From: Protula sp. h YS-2021
Taxonomy: Eukaryota; Annelida; Polychaeta; Sabellida; Serpulidae
NCBI GenBank assembly: GCA_949752745.1
Contig: OX457033.1
Coordinates: 17,151,407-17,215,406, forward strand
Direction of reading: 5' to 3'
DNA length: 64,000 nt
Within the stretch, counting starts at the first letter, position 1. Every line of letters starts with the position of its first letter. Position numbers and translations under genes: made by a program. Positions 11,701 to 26,700 of the stretch are shown here, in pieces. The notes below the pieces were generated by a model. That model saw only the letters and a list, made by a program, of their open reading frames with translations. It was not told the DNA's origin and did no database searches.

Positions 11701-14700
11701 TGTAAATAATGGTTTTTTAAAATTTAGTTATTTTTTATTCTTTTTTTTTTTTTTTGCACTCGGTCAAAGCTTCGCATATTGTGTGCAGTCTTGTTGGAAC
11801 TCTTTTTTTATGTAAGTAAGGAAGACAGAAGGAGACTGACCACGGATTGACGCAGTAAGCCTGGGCGACGTATCGGAAACTGCTGAACAGAACAGAGCTC
11901 CTCTGGTGGTTCATAGTAATAAAGCAATCCTTCTGCCGCTCTAACAACTCTTCGTGTGAGTCACAGCACACGTCCTGCGACGTGGCGCTCACTGATTGGT
12001 TCATCCTGGACAGGTGCGATGAGGCGAGACGGCCGCCGCGAGCGCGGAAATCCGCCAACAGAGTCTGATTCCAAAAAAAACAGTAAAACATTAAAAAAAA
12101 TAAGCAGGTTGTAAGACTTCTATGCAGTTCTTGAAGTAAACCACACAGTTAGCCCTCCCTCCTCGCATCTCTTTCATGCATAAAGATAAGTCCCTCTGAT
12201 TCAGAAAACAACTTAGGCTCAGTTTTTCAACCTATGCAAAGATTATAAATTCTAGAACAGCGATCCTTAGGTTATCTCAAACCTCATACATACACCAAAG
12301 TAAAAAATCTAAGCTATAGCCCATTTACTAAGTAGTATAATACCTGCAAGCTGCCACTGGTCAACGGTAGGGTCAACTCAGCAGTCTGGAACACATGCGC
12401 CTCATTGGTTAATTGTTTGTCACGTGATATTTCGCTGTCGTCTGCACAACTTAATTTTTGCTTGTTTTTTCGCAAAACGGGAATAAAACAGTCGTCAAAA
12501 TGTGATGAAAAGAAGATTTGCTTGGGCAAGAAACACCGTAGTTTACACTTTGAGCCAATGTCTGTTTCTAAATAAGGAATTTCGTGTCGTAGATAAGGCG
12601 ATATCGACAAGATGACGTCATTAAGAACTTTTTTGAAATTGTGACTAGGAGCGCGTTTCTCTTCTGTTAACTGTAGCGGCTCGGCATGAAATATACTGTC
12701 ATCCTGATTGAGCTGATAGTTGTGAAGAGGGTCTGAAAAATCGCTGACCTCAACACTCGTCCGTTCTGCCGATTTCTGTGCGTTTATTTTAGAGTCTGAC
12801 TTAATCCTCATAAGTGACTGATTCTGTGAGGCACTGCCGCTTGTATTTGAATTTGCTTTCTGAGATTCAGCCAACTCATCCATCATAGCAGTATGAGTAT
12901 TTGAATCTTGTTTCGAATCTTCTGTGCTTTCCGGATATTTTATTTCACCACTTGGGTCAAGAATATTTATAACTGGAGGTTCACATTTTGAAGAATCTGA
13001 AATTAAAGAGGATTCTGCAACCTCGAATTTACTGCCTACGAAAGTATCTTGAAACAACGTTGTTTTATTTGAGTCTGGTTTTACCTCAAAAACAATGCCA
13101 CTGTGTTCACTTGAGTCAAATACTGAGTGTTCTGGTTCGATGCTATTTTTAGAAACCGAATGCTGATCTGAATAACTCGAGTCATCTAATGCTGTCCCAT
13201 TTTCCGACATGATTGTTATATCACTCACATCCAGTAGAGTCCCTGAATTATCGCTCACTGTTTGAGGAGGACTGTCCAAGTCTCCTTTATTATCGCCCAA
13301 TGACTGTTGCCTGTACAGTTCTTCTATCTGGGCATTGACGTATTTGGTTTCTTCCGATTCGACTCTCTGTTCTTCCGATTCGCTTGTCGGATCATCTGGG
13401 CTGGCAGAAGAATCGGGAAGCTGAAGAATATTTTCATCCGGGTGACAGGGAGGCATCGCAAAGGCGTCCATGAGGTACGAGAATTCCAGACGTAAATGAT
13501 ACGCCACATACGTCATAAACAAGATGATGCTTTTCACCTGTAATAAAAAAATGGTTATCTTTACAAGTAATTAAACACAAGAGGCAAAAAGCCCAACAAA
13601 TTCTTTCAAGTGTATAGAATGATAACCGGGCGTTCACTTGACAACAGTGGACGAAGCGACGCAAAAGTCAACCATCAGTGCCAACAATTATTTCGTATGC
13701 TGTTAAGGGAAGCTTGCCATAGTCATGTTCTTTTCCTACATAATTGTTCTAACTGAAGTCACGTGATGCAGGACACAAACAAATGATCAAATGTTTTTTT
13801 TCACACAAACACACAAAGCAGTAAGTATGAAAACAATATGTTCTTTACAGCCTTAGATAAATGTGTTTCGCCCCCTGAAACCCAATTAAAACTACCAATT
13901 GATTAACATCCGACCTTATAAAGAGAAACCGTATATATAGACATACATTACCTTTTTCAGCTCTTTATTCGCTGCGCCTCGCAGTGTCACGGTGCAGCCC
14001 AACTGGCTGTTACAGCCGTCAAAATACATCAAGTTCTTCTGTTTACCTGCGCAAACACACACTAAAAAATGTATAAAGGGCCTTCTGTTTACCTGTGGAA
14101 ACAAATAGCACAATGCATCTTTATTTTAAATTTATCTGTAAAAATATAAATCAAAACACTATTGCAGCTGTGAACAAATGTAACGTACTCCTTTGTTTAC
14201 ATTCGCATTCTTCCTTGCTTTCTTGTCTTAGTCTGTACTGTTACATCATTGGTAATGCTTATTATATTAAAATTTGGACTATAACTAGAAGTGCACAACA
14301 GACAACAGAAAGGGCAAAAACAAGCCCTTTTTCAAGAAAAAGCTGTGACACGCACCGTCTGGCAGCGTATAGTTCTGGATCCGAAACATCTGGCAGCTGC
14401 CGAGGGACGAGCGGCTGGTTAAGCCGTCCACGGAATTGAGGATGACGGCTTGCGTCATGCGTGCCACTCTCTCCATGACCGTCTGCCAATCAAAACCCGT
14501 GGATTACGCCACAGTGCCGCCAAAAATCAAAATGTGACCCGATATTTTGCTTTAAACGCTTATTTTAGCTCTCTTTAGCGTTTTCATGTTTTCAACTTTT
14601 AATCCACACAAATGAGTTAAACACTGATATATTTCAAAGAAGTAACCGATGTCTTAACCAAAACTTTGAAATTAAATATTGGATGTTTTTTTCAACATTT

Positions 14701-17700
14701 GAGGTAAAACAAACGAACAAACAAATAGCTCTCTATTTTAAAGACTGCAAGTTAATCATTTGCGGGAAAACAATCACATGATATGACAGACAAACCAGCC
14801 CTGTCAGGTGACCTACTCACCGACTTGACATTGGTAACAAGTGTTATATTTGTGTCCAGGGTAAATTCTTGCGCCAAGCGAGAGACGGTTTTTTCCACTA
14901 GGACTATGTCTGGTTCCACGGCGGCCAAGCGCCCGATGCAGTTCTTCAAGTACTCGCGTTCCTGTCAACCAACCAGTCAATCCATCAATCAATCAATCAA
15001 TCTTTTATTTCGCACATACGAAGTTCCCGCTTACAGGATGTAAAGTTGGCGCTTGCAGGAAGTGGATAAGTTTCGTCTGTATTTCTACTTACTTTACAAT
15101 ACTTTAATTTTTCTCCAACTCATAGGGAATTATGGATAAAAATAGGAACCTGCAATATCTGTGGTTCGAGGCTTGAGAATTTGTTTTCGACTCGCTGGTA
15201 TTCGATGGGAGCCCTCAGCAGCAGTATCTTCGGATTGTGAATGACACGCCTCATCTTCTTGTGAGCTGTGTTCTTACTGCACACAACCCCGGAGATGATC
15301 TCCGTGTGATTCCGCGATTCTCCCGCAATCTTTTACAACGTGCAGAAAAAAAAAGAAAAAAAAAACAATGGCCAGGTATTGTTACCACATTCAAGAAAAA
15401 TGAAAGAACTAAGTAAAACAGTCCTTTATCAGCATCTTTCTTTCTATTCATACTTGCATGTAAAACTGCTAACGCTTGCCACTTGTTACTATTTTCATAT
15501 GTCAAAGAAAAGAATTTCGAGTCACACATTAATCAAAGATTGCCTACAAACTTAACCTCGCTCACGTTCTTGCTAACTTCCGTTACTGTTCCAGAGCAAA
15601 AACACTTGATTCACACTTCTCTGCGCTGATACTCACCTTTTTCACTTGGACGTACTGGCGGATGTCGCTGTTATCACCAGCATAGCGGACATCCGGTTTG
15701 ACGAGTTGACTGATCTCATTGGTCACTGCCAGGATGACGTCAAGCCACTTGGCGCTGACGCACTCTTTGTTTAGTAGCTGACGCGTCAACTGGGTCATGT
15801 GCTCCTGATGAGCTTTCCTAAAGCAAGCATCAAACACTGTCCACATATCTCTGACAATCTTACTTTCTTTGTTTTACTACGTAAAAGTTATATACATATC
15901 TACAATTAAAACGCTTTGTTCATTATCTTTGATGTTATTATCAGTTTTACTGCTAGTACTACTACTACTACTATTATTATTATAATTAATAATAATAATG
16001 ATAATAATAACAATTATATATTTTTGTCAGCCATCATGGATTGCTTCATTTTAATTTTCATTACCTCAAAATGTGTTTTTCAATAATTTTAATTAGCACC
16101 CCTCAATAAATAAAATAAATAAATAAATAAATAAAGTCACAGGAAAATAGCAAGCACTACATTTTTTAGGGGTTTGCATTACTGTTTCTTTCTTCCAAAT
16201 CGCGCATGAATACACACAGCGGGGGCTGGCACTCACCAGAGGCGCTCGTAGGCCAGGCGCTCGCCGTTCTCCTCCCTCAGCTTATCCCGGTTCTCGGCAC
16301 TCAGCCAGCCTAGCTGCGGCTCCATGTTCATGTCCAGCCGGTCACTAGGTGACGCCGACGAGCCTGAGGCCAAACGCAAGCATCAATTGAAACATGTACC
16401 TAACGAGCGGCGTATGACCTTGAAAATAGTTCAGCTATTTCATTATCGCCTGTTTCATCCCATGCACAAAGTGCTCTTATTTATGACGGAACATTCTCCT
16501 CAAATCATTGACAATTTCGAATAAATCTGTTTGTAAAGCACACAATAAATTCCACCGATTACAAGTGAAGGACTTCTCTATGCTTGCGCACGATCTTAAC
16601 TTAGATTCAAACTTTTCCTTGTTACTTTAACATCAAAGTGATTCAAATAGCGGTATCAGTTATGTATTTAAGAACATGCAATTTCGGCTAGACGAACTTA
16701 TCAAGAGCGACACTTCTAATGGCACTCGGTGATCAAAAGAAAATGCCCAGATGTTTACAAGCAGGTCTCGACTCCAAAAGCACACAAATCAATACGGGAC
16801 GACCAAAAATTTGATGTCCTCTGGCCTTTGCTTCTACACCTGAAGCAACGGACCAAGGATCAAAACAAGAGACACCACCATATTCATTTTTTCACTCACG
16901 CACATTAAACACACACAGTAAACACGAACACAGTACATACAGTACACACGCACACAGTACATACAGTACACACGCACACAGTACATACAGTGCACACGCA
17001 CAGTACAAACGCACACAGTACATACAGTACACACGCACACAGTACATACAGTACACACGCACACAGTACATACAGTACACACGCACACTACAAACGCACA
17101 CAGTACATACAGTACACACGCACAAAGTACTTACAGTACACACGCACAGTACACATGCGATAACTAGAACTTCGACACCTCGTCGCATACTCCAGCATGA
17201 AAATTATACCCGCGGTAATCTCGTTTATACTTTTTTATTTTTTTTTCTTTTCATTCGATAATTCGATTATTTGAATGTCTCGAACATTAACCGCAAGTAT
17301 TGATCTGACGACAGGTCGATTTATCGAATACCAATTGCTTTTCTTTTACTTCATATATAATATATACTTCCTCTCTGACCACAACCCTGGACATGCTACA
17401 TCACAGTAAACGGCCGAAAACTCCACAAGAAAGAGGAAGTATAGAGCAGCTTCCCAAACAACAAAGGAAGTAAGAAAAGGTGAACGCTTGTTTGACATCC
17501 CCTTTACAAGTTACATTGGCCACTCGTGAAATGACAGCATAACTCTGTTTAAGCCTAGTACGAAAATACAGTAAACACTTGTTGAACAATCATAGCTGAG
17601 ACTAGGATGTCCTATTATTTCGGATGAGTCGATATTTATTAGATTTTTTTTCTATGCATGATACCATTGTAACTTTTTGCAAAAAACACATCTACCATAA

Positions 17701-20700
17701 CTCTATTCAGAATTCTTTCTGATATATCGACTCTTCCGTTTTCGTATAAAGCAACGGGCAGGTGAAATTACACACGAAAACCAACATAACATCAAAGCTT
17801 GAAAATAGTACCTGGTCGGACTTGGCTTAAGAGGCCAGCTACAACCGAATCTTGTCTTGCAAAATCTGTTAAGCATGCAAGAAAATAAATATCTTCACAA
17901 ATACACGCACAGGTAGATAAGCAGCAGATAAAACGGTAAAGCAGGTTTTAATTTAAGAAGAACGATTGTGGGGGTGCACAGGGGGAGGGGGAGGTGTAGG
18001 GGTAGGGCGGGTGTGGAGGTATTAGCAGAGATACCAGGTGCGGCTATGGCGATAGATGGCAATTAAACACACATTCAAGCCGAATTTTCGCTTTTATCAG
18101 ATGCTCCAGTTAGATGCCTTAACTGTCTCCCACCGAAGTGGTGTGTTTATAACAAAACTGCTTCTTCATTTTTTTTCTCGAGATTTTGACTGTTTTGAAT
18201 GCGTCTGTTTGTGTCAGCTTCCATTTGGTTGGACAATGATTTATATCAGCTGTTAGTCACTGAGTGCACGGTCCATGCCCAATGGACTTACTCTAACCGA
18301 CGGGCTGAGATGTTTTGGCAATCTATTTCACAACTGCCAGAGCACGTACAAAGGAAACTTTTTGCACCATCGTATTCCCAGTATCAAACACACAGTACTT
18401 AATTTGTGTACTTGACATCGCCATAACAACGTGACTACACGACAGAATCATCGGACAAGTGGGCAAAAAAATCTAGTTTATTATTAGAGATTATAATGGT
18501 ACAAGAAATCAGGAATATAAGAATAAAACTGCCACTCGCGGTTTAGCTGATACGAAAACCCCTCCGCAGCCTTGCGCACTGTTCGCATCTGCGTTTTTAT
18601 GTTCGGGCTTTTAGGGGTACAGGTTGCGGAGGGCTTTTCGGATCAGTCTACCCGCTCGAGTGGTTTTATCACTATCTCGCAATCTCTCCCAAATTACCCC
18701 TGGGATATTTTGCAGCAGCAAATGCGGTTTTAGAATAAATAGGAACAACCGCGAGCTAATCAAAATTCATAATGGATACCCGGATGTAGAGATGGCACAC
18801 ACACACAGTCGGGGCAAAGTCTAGTCAGGTGTGAAGACGTACACCAGACAACGACCCACCACGCCCCCTCCTCCCCCCCCCCCCATCCCAACAATTACAT
18901 CCACCTGAACTTTTATCAGCTGTTCAGAAGACGACACAAAAGCGCGACATCATTTTTAAGCAAAGTTTGGCGTGTATAATGTTGAAAAAAAAACACGAAA
19001 AACTAATTAAAACCGAAAGATAAAAATGTTACAAAAATATTGCCAACGTAAAGTGTTATTTACAGAAAGTAGCTATTTCAATATTTAAAACTATACATAG
19101 CAATCAAAACTTACTATATTCCAATGAATGATGTGTTTGATAAATGCGGCAATCTTTTGATTTAAAACCTCACAGTCCGTTGATGGAAATCCATATGTAT
19201 CTATCACAACACAGCTTAATAGCGGATATGGACCGAGGCTACATTCATTTGGACATAGCCCAGGGGCGGGGGATGGGGTGGGGGTACGACGGTCTCGCCC
19301 TGAAGAAATACGGAGTTTGACAAATTTTTCTCGGGTATCCCTGTCTAAACAGTATTTTTTTTTTTTTTTGGGGGGGGGGAGGGGGGGGTCTGCCCCATAT
19401 ATACCCCATAGATCTCCTAGAGGAGGCCAGACCCATCACCAACCTTTAGTGAGGGGCGCCGGAAGTTCAGGCGTGACCGACGTTCTGTGGGTGGGTACCT
19501 CTGTCCCCGGATGACCTGCACCAACCAAATTATCCATTAGGGAGCGACATTGCAAGAAATTAGCTCATAACTTGATTGTTCAAGCGCCAGTTAGCAGAGC
19601 AGTGGGGGCATCTACAAGCCAAGAATATGTAGTGTTAATTTGCCATACTTTATTCATTGTATGAACGCAAAGTGCCTGAGCTTTTGCAAATGTGAAACAA
19701 ACAAACTTCAGCAAAAGCCAGATCATCGATTCACCTCCGAGCATTCTTGAGGTCTCTTAATTTTCTTTCAACTTTTGATGACTTCCCCTCGATTGGCCGA
19801 ATCTCGAAATGACACGTGTAAACAGTCTGACAATCTTCAATCAGTGACAAACACCGAAACATTCTGCTTTAAATATGCAATCAATGCAATTAACTAGCGA
19901 TACTTCCAATTAGGAAGGTGCCAGTTATATTGCAACAAATAGGCAATTAAGTAGCTTATTGGGGTTTCTAAAATCCACGGCGCCGAGGCAATTTCATTGA
20001 CTTCACACTCAAACTCAAGGTGTTCCGAGCCAGTTTGAGGTGTCTACGTAACCCCGCTTACTCTATGCCCTACAAGCTATTTCATTGGCTATGCGCTAAT
20101 GACAATGAATAAAGAATTGCAACTTATGAAATACCACTAAATAGTCCTTTCCGCCGTTAATAATATGGCGCTTGGTGTGTTATGATATATACTCTCTTGG
20201 CCGGCTTGTACCTAGCACAACGTAATCCTTTTCTTCATATTGATACACATTGATTTGTGACGAGTGGTTCGCCGCCAGGGGGCTACAGGTCGCTGACCTT
20301 TGGTCTTGTTTTTGTAGATAATCAAAAAACGAGGCTAGAAAGACAAGTCAAAGAAGATGCATCGATCAAACAAACTGAACACTTACATCCTGCTGGAAAT
20401 GTGTATGGCTAATTAACATGATACGGAAACACTCCGCGTGTACTTTTTTGTGCGAGTTGAAAATGAAACTTTGTGAAATATCATTACATTAACAATAGAT
20501 TGTGATAATCAAAATATTTTTTACTGGTATTTATTCTTTATAATTAATTTTATTATAACTAGAGCCTGAAAGAGACACAAAATCCCTCCTGTAGCGCGGA
20601 GGAAGTACGAAATCGGTGCTAAGGTTGGTTTGCAAAGTGTAATGTCACTGCAGCTTTCATCACGCTTTTTTTACAATTCCAACAGTTGTACATTTTTAAA

Positions 20701-23700
20701 TTTAGACAAAAGTTATATGTGTGAAAAAAAGGTTTTTGGCAATTTTAAATATCCGTTTTATCCGTCTGTGTAATTTATAAAAATCCGATAAATACTTTTT
20801 GGAGATACAACCTGGACCTGCATTCCAAAAAGCGGACAAAATTTTATCAAAATGACAAGTTTTATCAAATTTCAAAATACTATCATTCTGATATTTTTTC
20901 ACGAATCCGAACAAAACTATGACGCTGCAATCTTCATTGTGTGCTCTATCCGTATGTGAAATTTGAAAACACTTCTTATAATAATTTAAAAAATATGATA
21001 TTGCACACCTCCAATATATGCTCTAGCAGTGTGTGACATTTCAAAACAATCCGGCCTATAGTTTCGAGGCTATAACCCGGACGGACGGACGGACAAGCCC
21101 ATAACTATATCCCAACGTTATACGGGATATAATTATTTTCAAAGTCTTCCCTGGAAGCTCAGATAAGACACCACGAGTGGATTTCTGACACAAGACTAAA
21201 CTTAGTGTCCATAAGCTCAGTTATGTGAAACAAAACCTAGAGATTATTTGAGAAATTTGCCCCCCCCGAGAATTTGCCCCCCCTTTCATGAGAAATTTAC
21301 CCCCTCCCCGAGAAATTTGCCCCCCGCCCCAAACGTTGCGAACCTTTATCGTATGTGACACAAGCTCAGTTATGTGAAACAAAACCTAGAGATTATTTGA
21401 GAAATTTGCTCCCCCCCCCCCCGAGAAATAGCCCCCCCCCCTCTCATGAGAAATTTCCCCCCCCCCCCCGAGTAATTTGCCCCCGCCCCAAACGTTGCGA
21501 ACCTTTATCGGATGTGACACTAGCTGCAGACGACATCGTCTTATCTAGTTTCCTGGATTTCAGATAAGGACTTCCAGAAGCTTCAGATTTCCCCTCCGTG
21601 TCGATGTGTTTCGGATCCAAGTAGAACACAGACTGGGGTTTCGCGCGATGGTTCAGCTTTGGCGTCAGCGTGGACGGGATTTTATTCAAGTCAGATTTCA
21701 AGTCTGTAAACAAAATGCTATAAAATGAGAAGGCCTTCATATAACCGCCACACCATCTCTATACATTCGCCTCTCACCGCCTCGCTACACTCCCTCTAAC
21801 GCCCTCTCTACTACTTCTCCCACCGCCTCTCTACACCCCTTGACACCGCCTCTCTACACCACTTCCGACCGCCTCTCCGCACCACCTCCCACCGCCTCTC
21901 TACACCCCTCCCACCACCTCTCTACATCCCCTACCACAGCCTCTCTGTACCTCCTCCCACCGCCTCTCTACACCTAGTCCCACCGCCTCTCTAGACCTCC
22001 TCCCACTTCTCTCTACACTCCCCTCCCACTATCTCTCTTGTACCCTCCCACCGGCTCACACGCCCTCTATACACCCCTTCAACCGCCTCTATACATTCCC
22101 AGACAAGCCACATAAAGCAAAAAAGAAAAAAAAAACATTGCATATAGTTCATACTTCAAATTTTGGGTAGGCACGAACAAGGACAGCTGCCCAGCTGACA
22201 TTTTTATCAAACTCTCAACCCTCACCCTCGCCCAGCCTTCCCCCCCCCCCCCCCCGCTACCCCACCATGGCGTAAAGACACCTATACATTTTAAAGCTCT
22301 ATATGTAAAATAAATGCAACAGTAAATATCAGATATTCATACACGAAGCGAGACCAACAATGAACAATTAGAAAACGATCTGTCCAGTAAAAAACCACTA
22401 ACGCGCTTCACAACTAAACGCTCCGTAAACAAATGGATACACAGATAGGCAACAAACCTGGATTATCGCCCTCTATGTCCCTGATCCACTGAGGATCCGC
22501 CGTGTCTTCTGTATCCTGGGGAGAGGTCACTTCCGGATCGTCTTCACGCATTGCAGCCTGGAGATCATGGAAAAACTCACATCCAGTGATGGTATTCCAG
22601 TACCAAACACGAGAAATATCAGCTATGGTTCAACAAGATTTCAGTAAAATCTCTCAGTTTCGAAATTAAGTCATAAGTTTTTATTTGGAAGCTTGCATCT
22701 TTTTCTTTCAGTGCACCTCCGAATTTTTATGCAACGAGCAATATTACATAGCAGATTTTAATTATGAACAGTCGGAGAGATCTCAGACCCATACTGTATT
22801 TATACCGCACAGCTGGCGCGGAAGAGACTGTATTCACATACACCTGACCGGGGCGGTGGGACTGTATTGATACACACCTGACGGGCGGAGGGGACTAGTC
22901 ACACACACCTGACCGGGGCGGAGGGATCTGTAATGAAACACACCTGACCGCTGCGGAGGGGACTGTATTCATACACACCTGACCGCTGCGGAGGGGACTG
23001 TATTCATACACACCTGACCGGGGCGGAGGAGACTGTACTCATCACGGAAAACTTGATCCTGATAGGTGATGCATTCTAGAAACTCCGCATCCACTAGCGC
23101 CTGTCCAATCAGTTTAGCTTGTTCTCTGCCAGATTAAAAATACAACGTGATCGATATATTAGTCTCAAATTTTCTCACAGGTCATCGAGGGTTATATTCG
23201 ATGGCATCTTATTTTCCACTGCCATCACTCTTTGAACCTGTCACTCACCAGTTTTAATTAATTAAACATAAACGTCTCCGGTTAATCAAAGCTACCACAC
23301 ATTACATTCACAACGCCAACAGCCACAGTCAGTATTGCAATGCAGAGTTCTTAACAATACTATTTCCTCTATCTTTCCGTATCCGTTCGCTTATCCTGGA
23401 TGGAAGTAACAACTGCAGTCGTCACTACGGGGCTAACACTCCTTAGTTCCCACAATTTCTTCAAAAATCTTTTCGGGGAAAAAAACGAAAAATGTCACAC
23501 TGTCAGATGAAGACAAGCTTTATTTACGCTGTAAACTTTCTTTTTTTTTTTGGCGATTTCAGCTGTGTGATATTAACCTGTTCGTGGCCTTATCCTTCTT
23601 GAGGAGCCACTCGACGAGCTCGTTACCGATGAGACAGTTGTGATAGGTCCGCAGGCGGTAGCGGTGACTCTGCAGCTCCAGACCATCCTCAGGGTGTTGC

Positions 23701-26700
23701 AGCAACACCCACAAGTCCCGCAGCTGCGCCGAATCCTGCAAGCCCGTGTATACACATGCTTTCAAGCTCACAGTAGGAACTACTTGAAAAATCAAATTTC
23801 CGAAGCCGACAGAAAAATCTGACGGGTGAGTGCGAGCAGTGCTGGCAACGGAGGGGTTTTTTTTTCAAATAGTATACTGCACCCCCAAAGTACTGCTATT
23901 TCTTTTTACGAACGCTCTGGGCTGTACGAAGAAACAAACGCACAAATTCAGAAAAAAACACTAAAATATTTATCCAAGTAGGATAAATAGGCCAGTGTTC
24001 TCCCTTTTAGACAATACCAAGGGAAGGCACTGACCTACAACCACGCCTTCATTCTACGGCAATGTACTGACCGACAATGATCCTCAGTGTACCAGCCCAT
24101 CAAATGCGCCTTCGTCCAGGCCTAATCTATAAACAAGCAGTCCACCATTTCACCCACTTTCCTCCAACGCAACGCACTGTGTCACAAATGTTCTTGCCTT
24201 CCAGGTCAACGAACTGCGAACGTGATTACCTGCAAAAGCGCCTTCCTTTCATCTTCAATGATTTCAAATGTAGAATACTCAGATTGCGGCGTGACGTCAA
24301 AGGGGTTATACACACTCTGTGTACTTCTCAAGTCCAAGTCACTAATACTAGTACTTCTCAAATACCTAGTAAAAAAAAATAACATAACGTTGGTACGCAG
24401 CACAGGGACTTTTCACGAACATTCTGGAGCATGTCACACAACATTAGAAAACAACAGGCACATTATCAATGTTTTTAAAAAGGTGAGAAGAATTGTTATA
24501 CCCGACTCGTCCTTGCTCTTCCTCAAAAGCAGACGATAATTTCGACAAGCGCCTTCTGCTCCCACCCGGCGACGCCCACGCGATCTGAACAAAAAAACAC
24601 CCAATCAAAACGTGAGAAGGTATGTCATGCAGCACAAGCTAGATTTCACACACCGAAAAAAAAACCAAAAAATTACTTGTGAACAATCAGATACTTTTCG
24701 TAGCCAAAGGATAGGCTTTTCAATTTATAACCATATATTAACAAGACTGTTGTTGCGCTTACCTGGTCACGTGACTGGGCACCTGCCGCAAGTGTATCTG
24801 GGTCAGAGACAGCAAGGTGTTGCTGGATATTGGTCTGGATGTCTTCCGACTCGCTGACACCGATATCCTGCGCGAATCTCAGCACTATTTTACAGCAGTA
24901 CGTACATACGCGCAGATAACCTGCAAAAAAATGGAGAGCGCTATGTAAAGAAAATGGCACGAACAAACTGTTTCGTTGGTGCTTGTGTTTTTTGTGAAAA
25001 CGGATTTTCAGCGCACGCTGGCAAAAACAGCCTTGCGATAAAGCTTAGATCAGTGGCACAGCAGTAGAGCCAGGTTTACAAAAAAAGAGCACTTCGATTG
25101 GCTGTCAATATCAGCATGTCTGCACGTGGTCAGAAGGATCGCATCGATTGACAGAGAGACCAGGCCAGCAAATATATAGCTTGGCGAAATTTGTAGAGCA
25201 AGTGTTTTTCAGTTATCCAACTGAAGAGTTAGGTGAATTCATAATCTAAACAAACCATTCCCCTCGACTTTAATTCTCAAAATAAACAGGCAAACCAATA
25301 CTTAGATTATCAAAATATCCGGTTCGTCTTTCGTCATAAGTTTTCCAATTACACAGTTCTATTTCCTAATGAATAATTCAGCTGAAATTAATTGCCAAAT
25401 AAACAGTTCAACTGATGCGTTAATGGTCAGGATGAACAAAGTCCCTGTCACCATTTAAAACAACAGTATATACAAAATTAGACTATTTCCACCTGCATAA
25501 AATACAGAAAAAAAAGCCGAAAAAATAGTGAGCACCAATATGTAAAAGAAAGAATTTATGCAAATTATCCTAAAGCACTGTCCTATTTCTTTCATAAGGA
25601 CCACAGGTTTTACTTCGGGCATTGTTGTAAATAAAGCATACTGATTTAAGGGAGAACAATATATACATGCCAGAAGCGAACATAACTAATCCATCATCTG
25701 AGCAATTTTTTACCCATGCACGCAAGGAAAAGAACAACAAGAAGCCAAAGTAAAGAATTACATGCGGATCATTAAGGCAAACAACAGCGGCAAAAGTTGT
25801 CAACTGCTCAACAGCATAACCCGGAATTATTCAACAACATTCCAGAACCACTGCTACGTAGTAATGAGCATAAAACGACCAAAGGTGTAGAAGGAAAGAA
25901 TATATTTGGAAATAAACGAGGCTTCAGGTTCAAAAACATCCGAACAGTCTGGCAGAAAGAAAACTGGCGGGAAATCTATCTTTATCCAACCATAGTACTT
26001 GTTTTCAGTTGTGTAAAGAGTTGGTTATGAGTTGATGTGTTACTGTGTGTGAATAGTATTACGTCATTATTTACGACTCGCAACGTCTCACGCTATGTCC
26101 TGTAGACTGCGTTGAAACTTGGAGAAAAAGAATTTTAAGGATATTTGGGCTTCTTTGTGGGGTAAAATGAAAACACTCGTGTGATATGCAGAAGGAGTCA
26201 CTTGTGTTTTCACTGGAAATCAATTGGCTTTGCCTCATGATTTGCCGGTAAAAAAAAGAAAACTCGTAAGGCACGCTCAAGTAGTTTTCTTGTCACAGAG
26301 CTGAATTTCTTCAATGCTGAAACTGAGTGAAATGTACAAGCCCGGACCACTTGTGAAAATCACTAAAACTTTTAGGCATGCCACTCTCTGTGTTAGTATG
26401 TCCGGATAAATAGTTTCTTCTTTTTAAATCAAATATTTTCTAACCTGTCAGGTCAGTTCTTACTGTGAAAAAAATAATAAACAAGCGTCGCTCATTTCCA
26501 CACCACACTCTACTTATCGAATTCATTGTGAAATTGTAATTTAAGCATTTTTAAATATCTTTTATGCAAAATATACATATGTTATTATAAATATATATCT
26601 TGTAGTTTATATCAGTCTGGACCATTATAAAACAAGAGTAACTGCAGAATCTGAACGTTGTTGTTGAAGCCGAAATCTTACCCGTAACGAACGACTCATG

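Noticed and set aside
16834..17188. Val/Cys/Thr-repeat proteins on the minus strand
   Set aside because: They are frames across the 24-bp minisatellite and include no conserved sequence.
22800..23045. CRISPR-like array
   Set aside because: The units are contiguous with no unique spacers, and the DNA is animal nuclear; it is a minisatellite.
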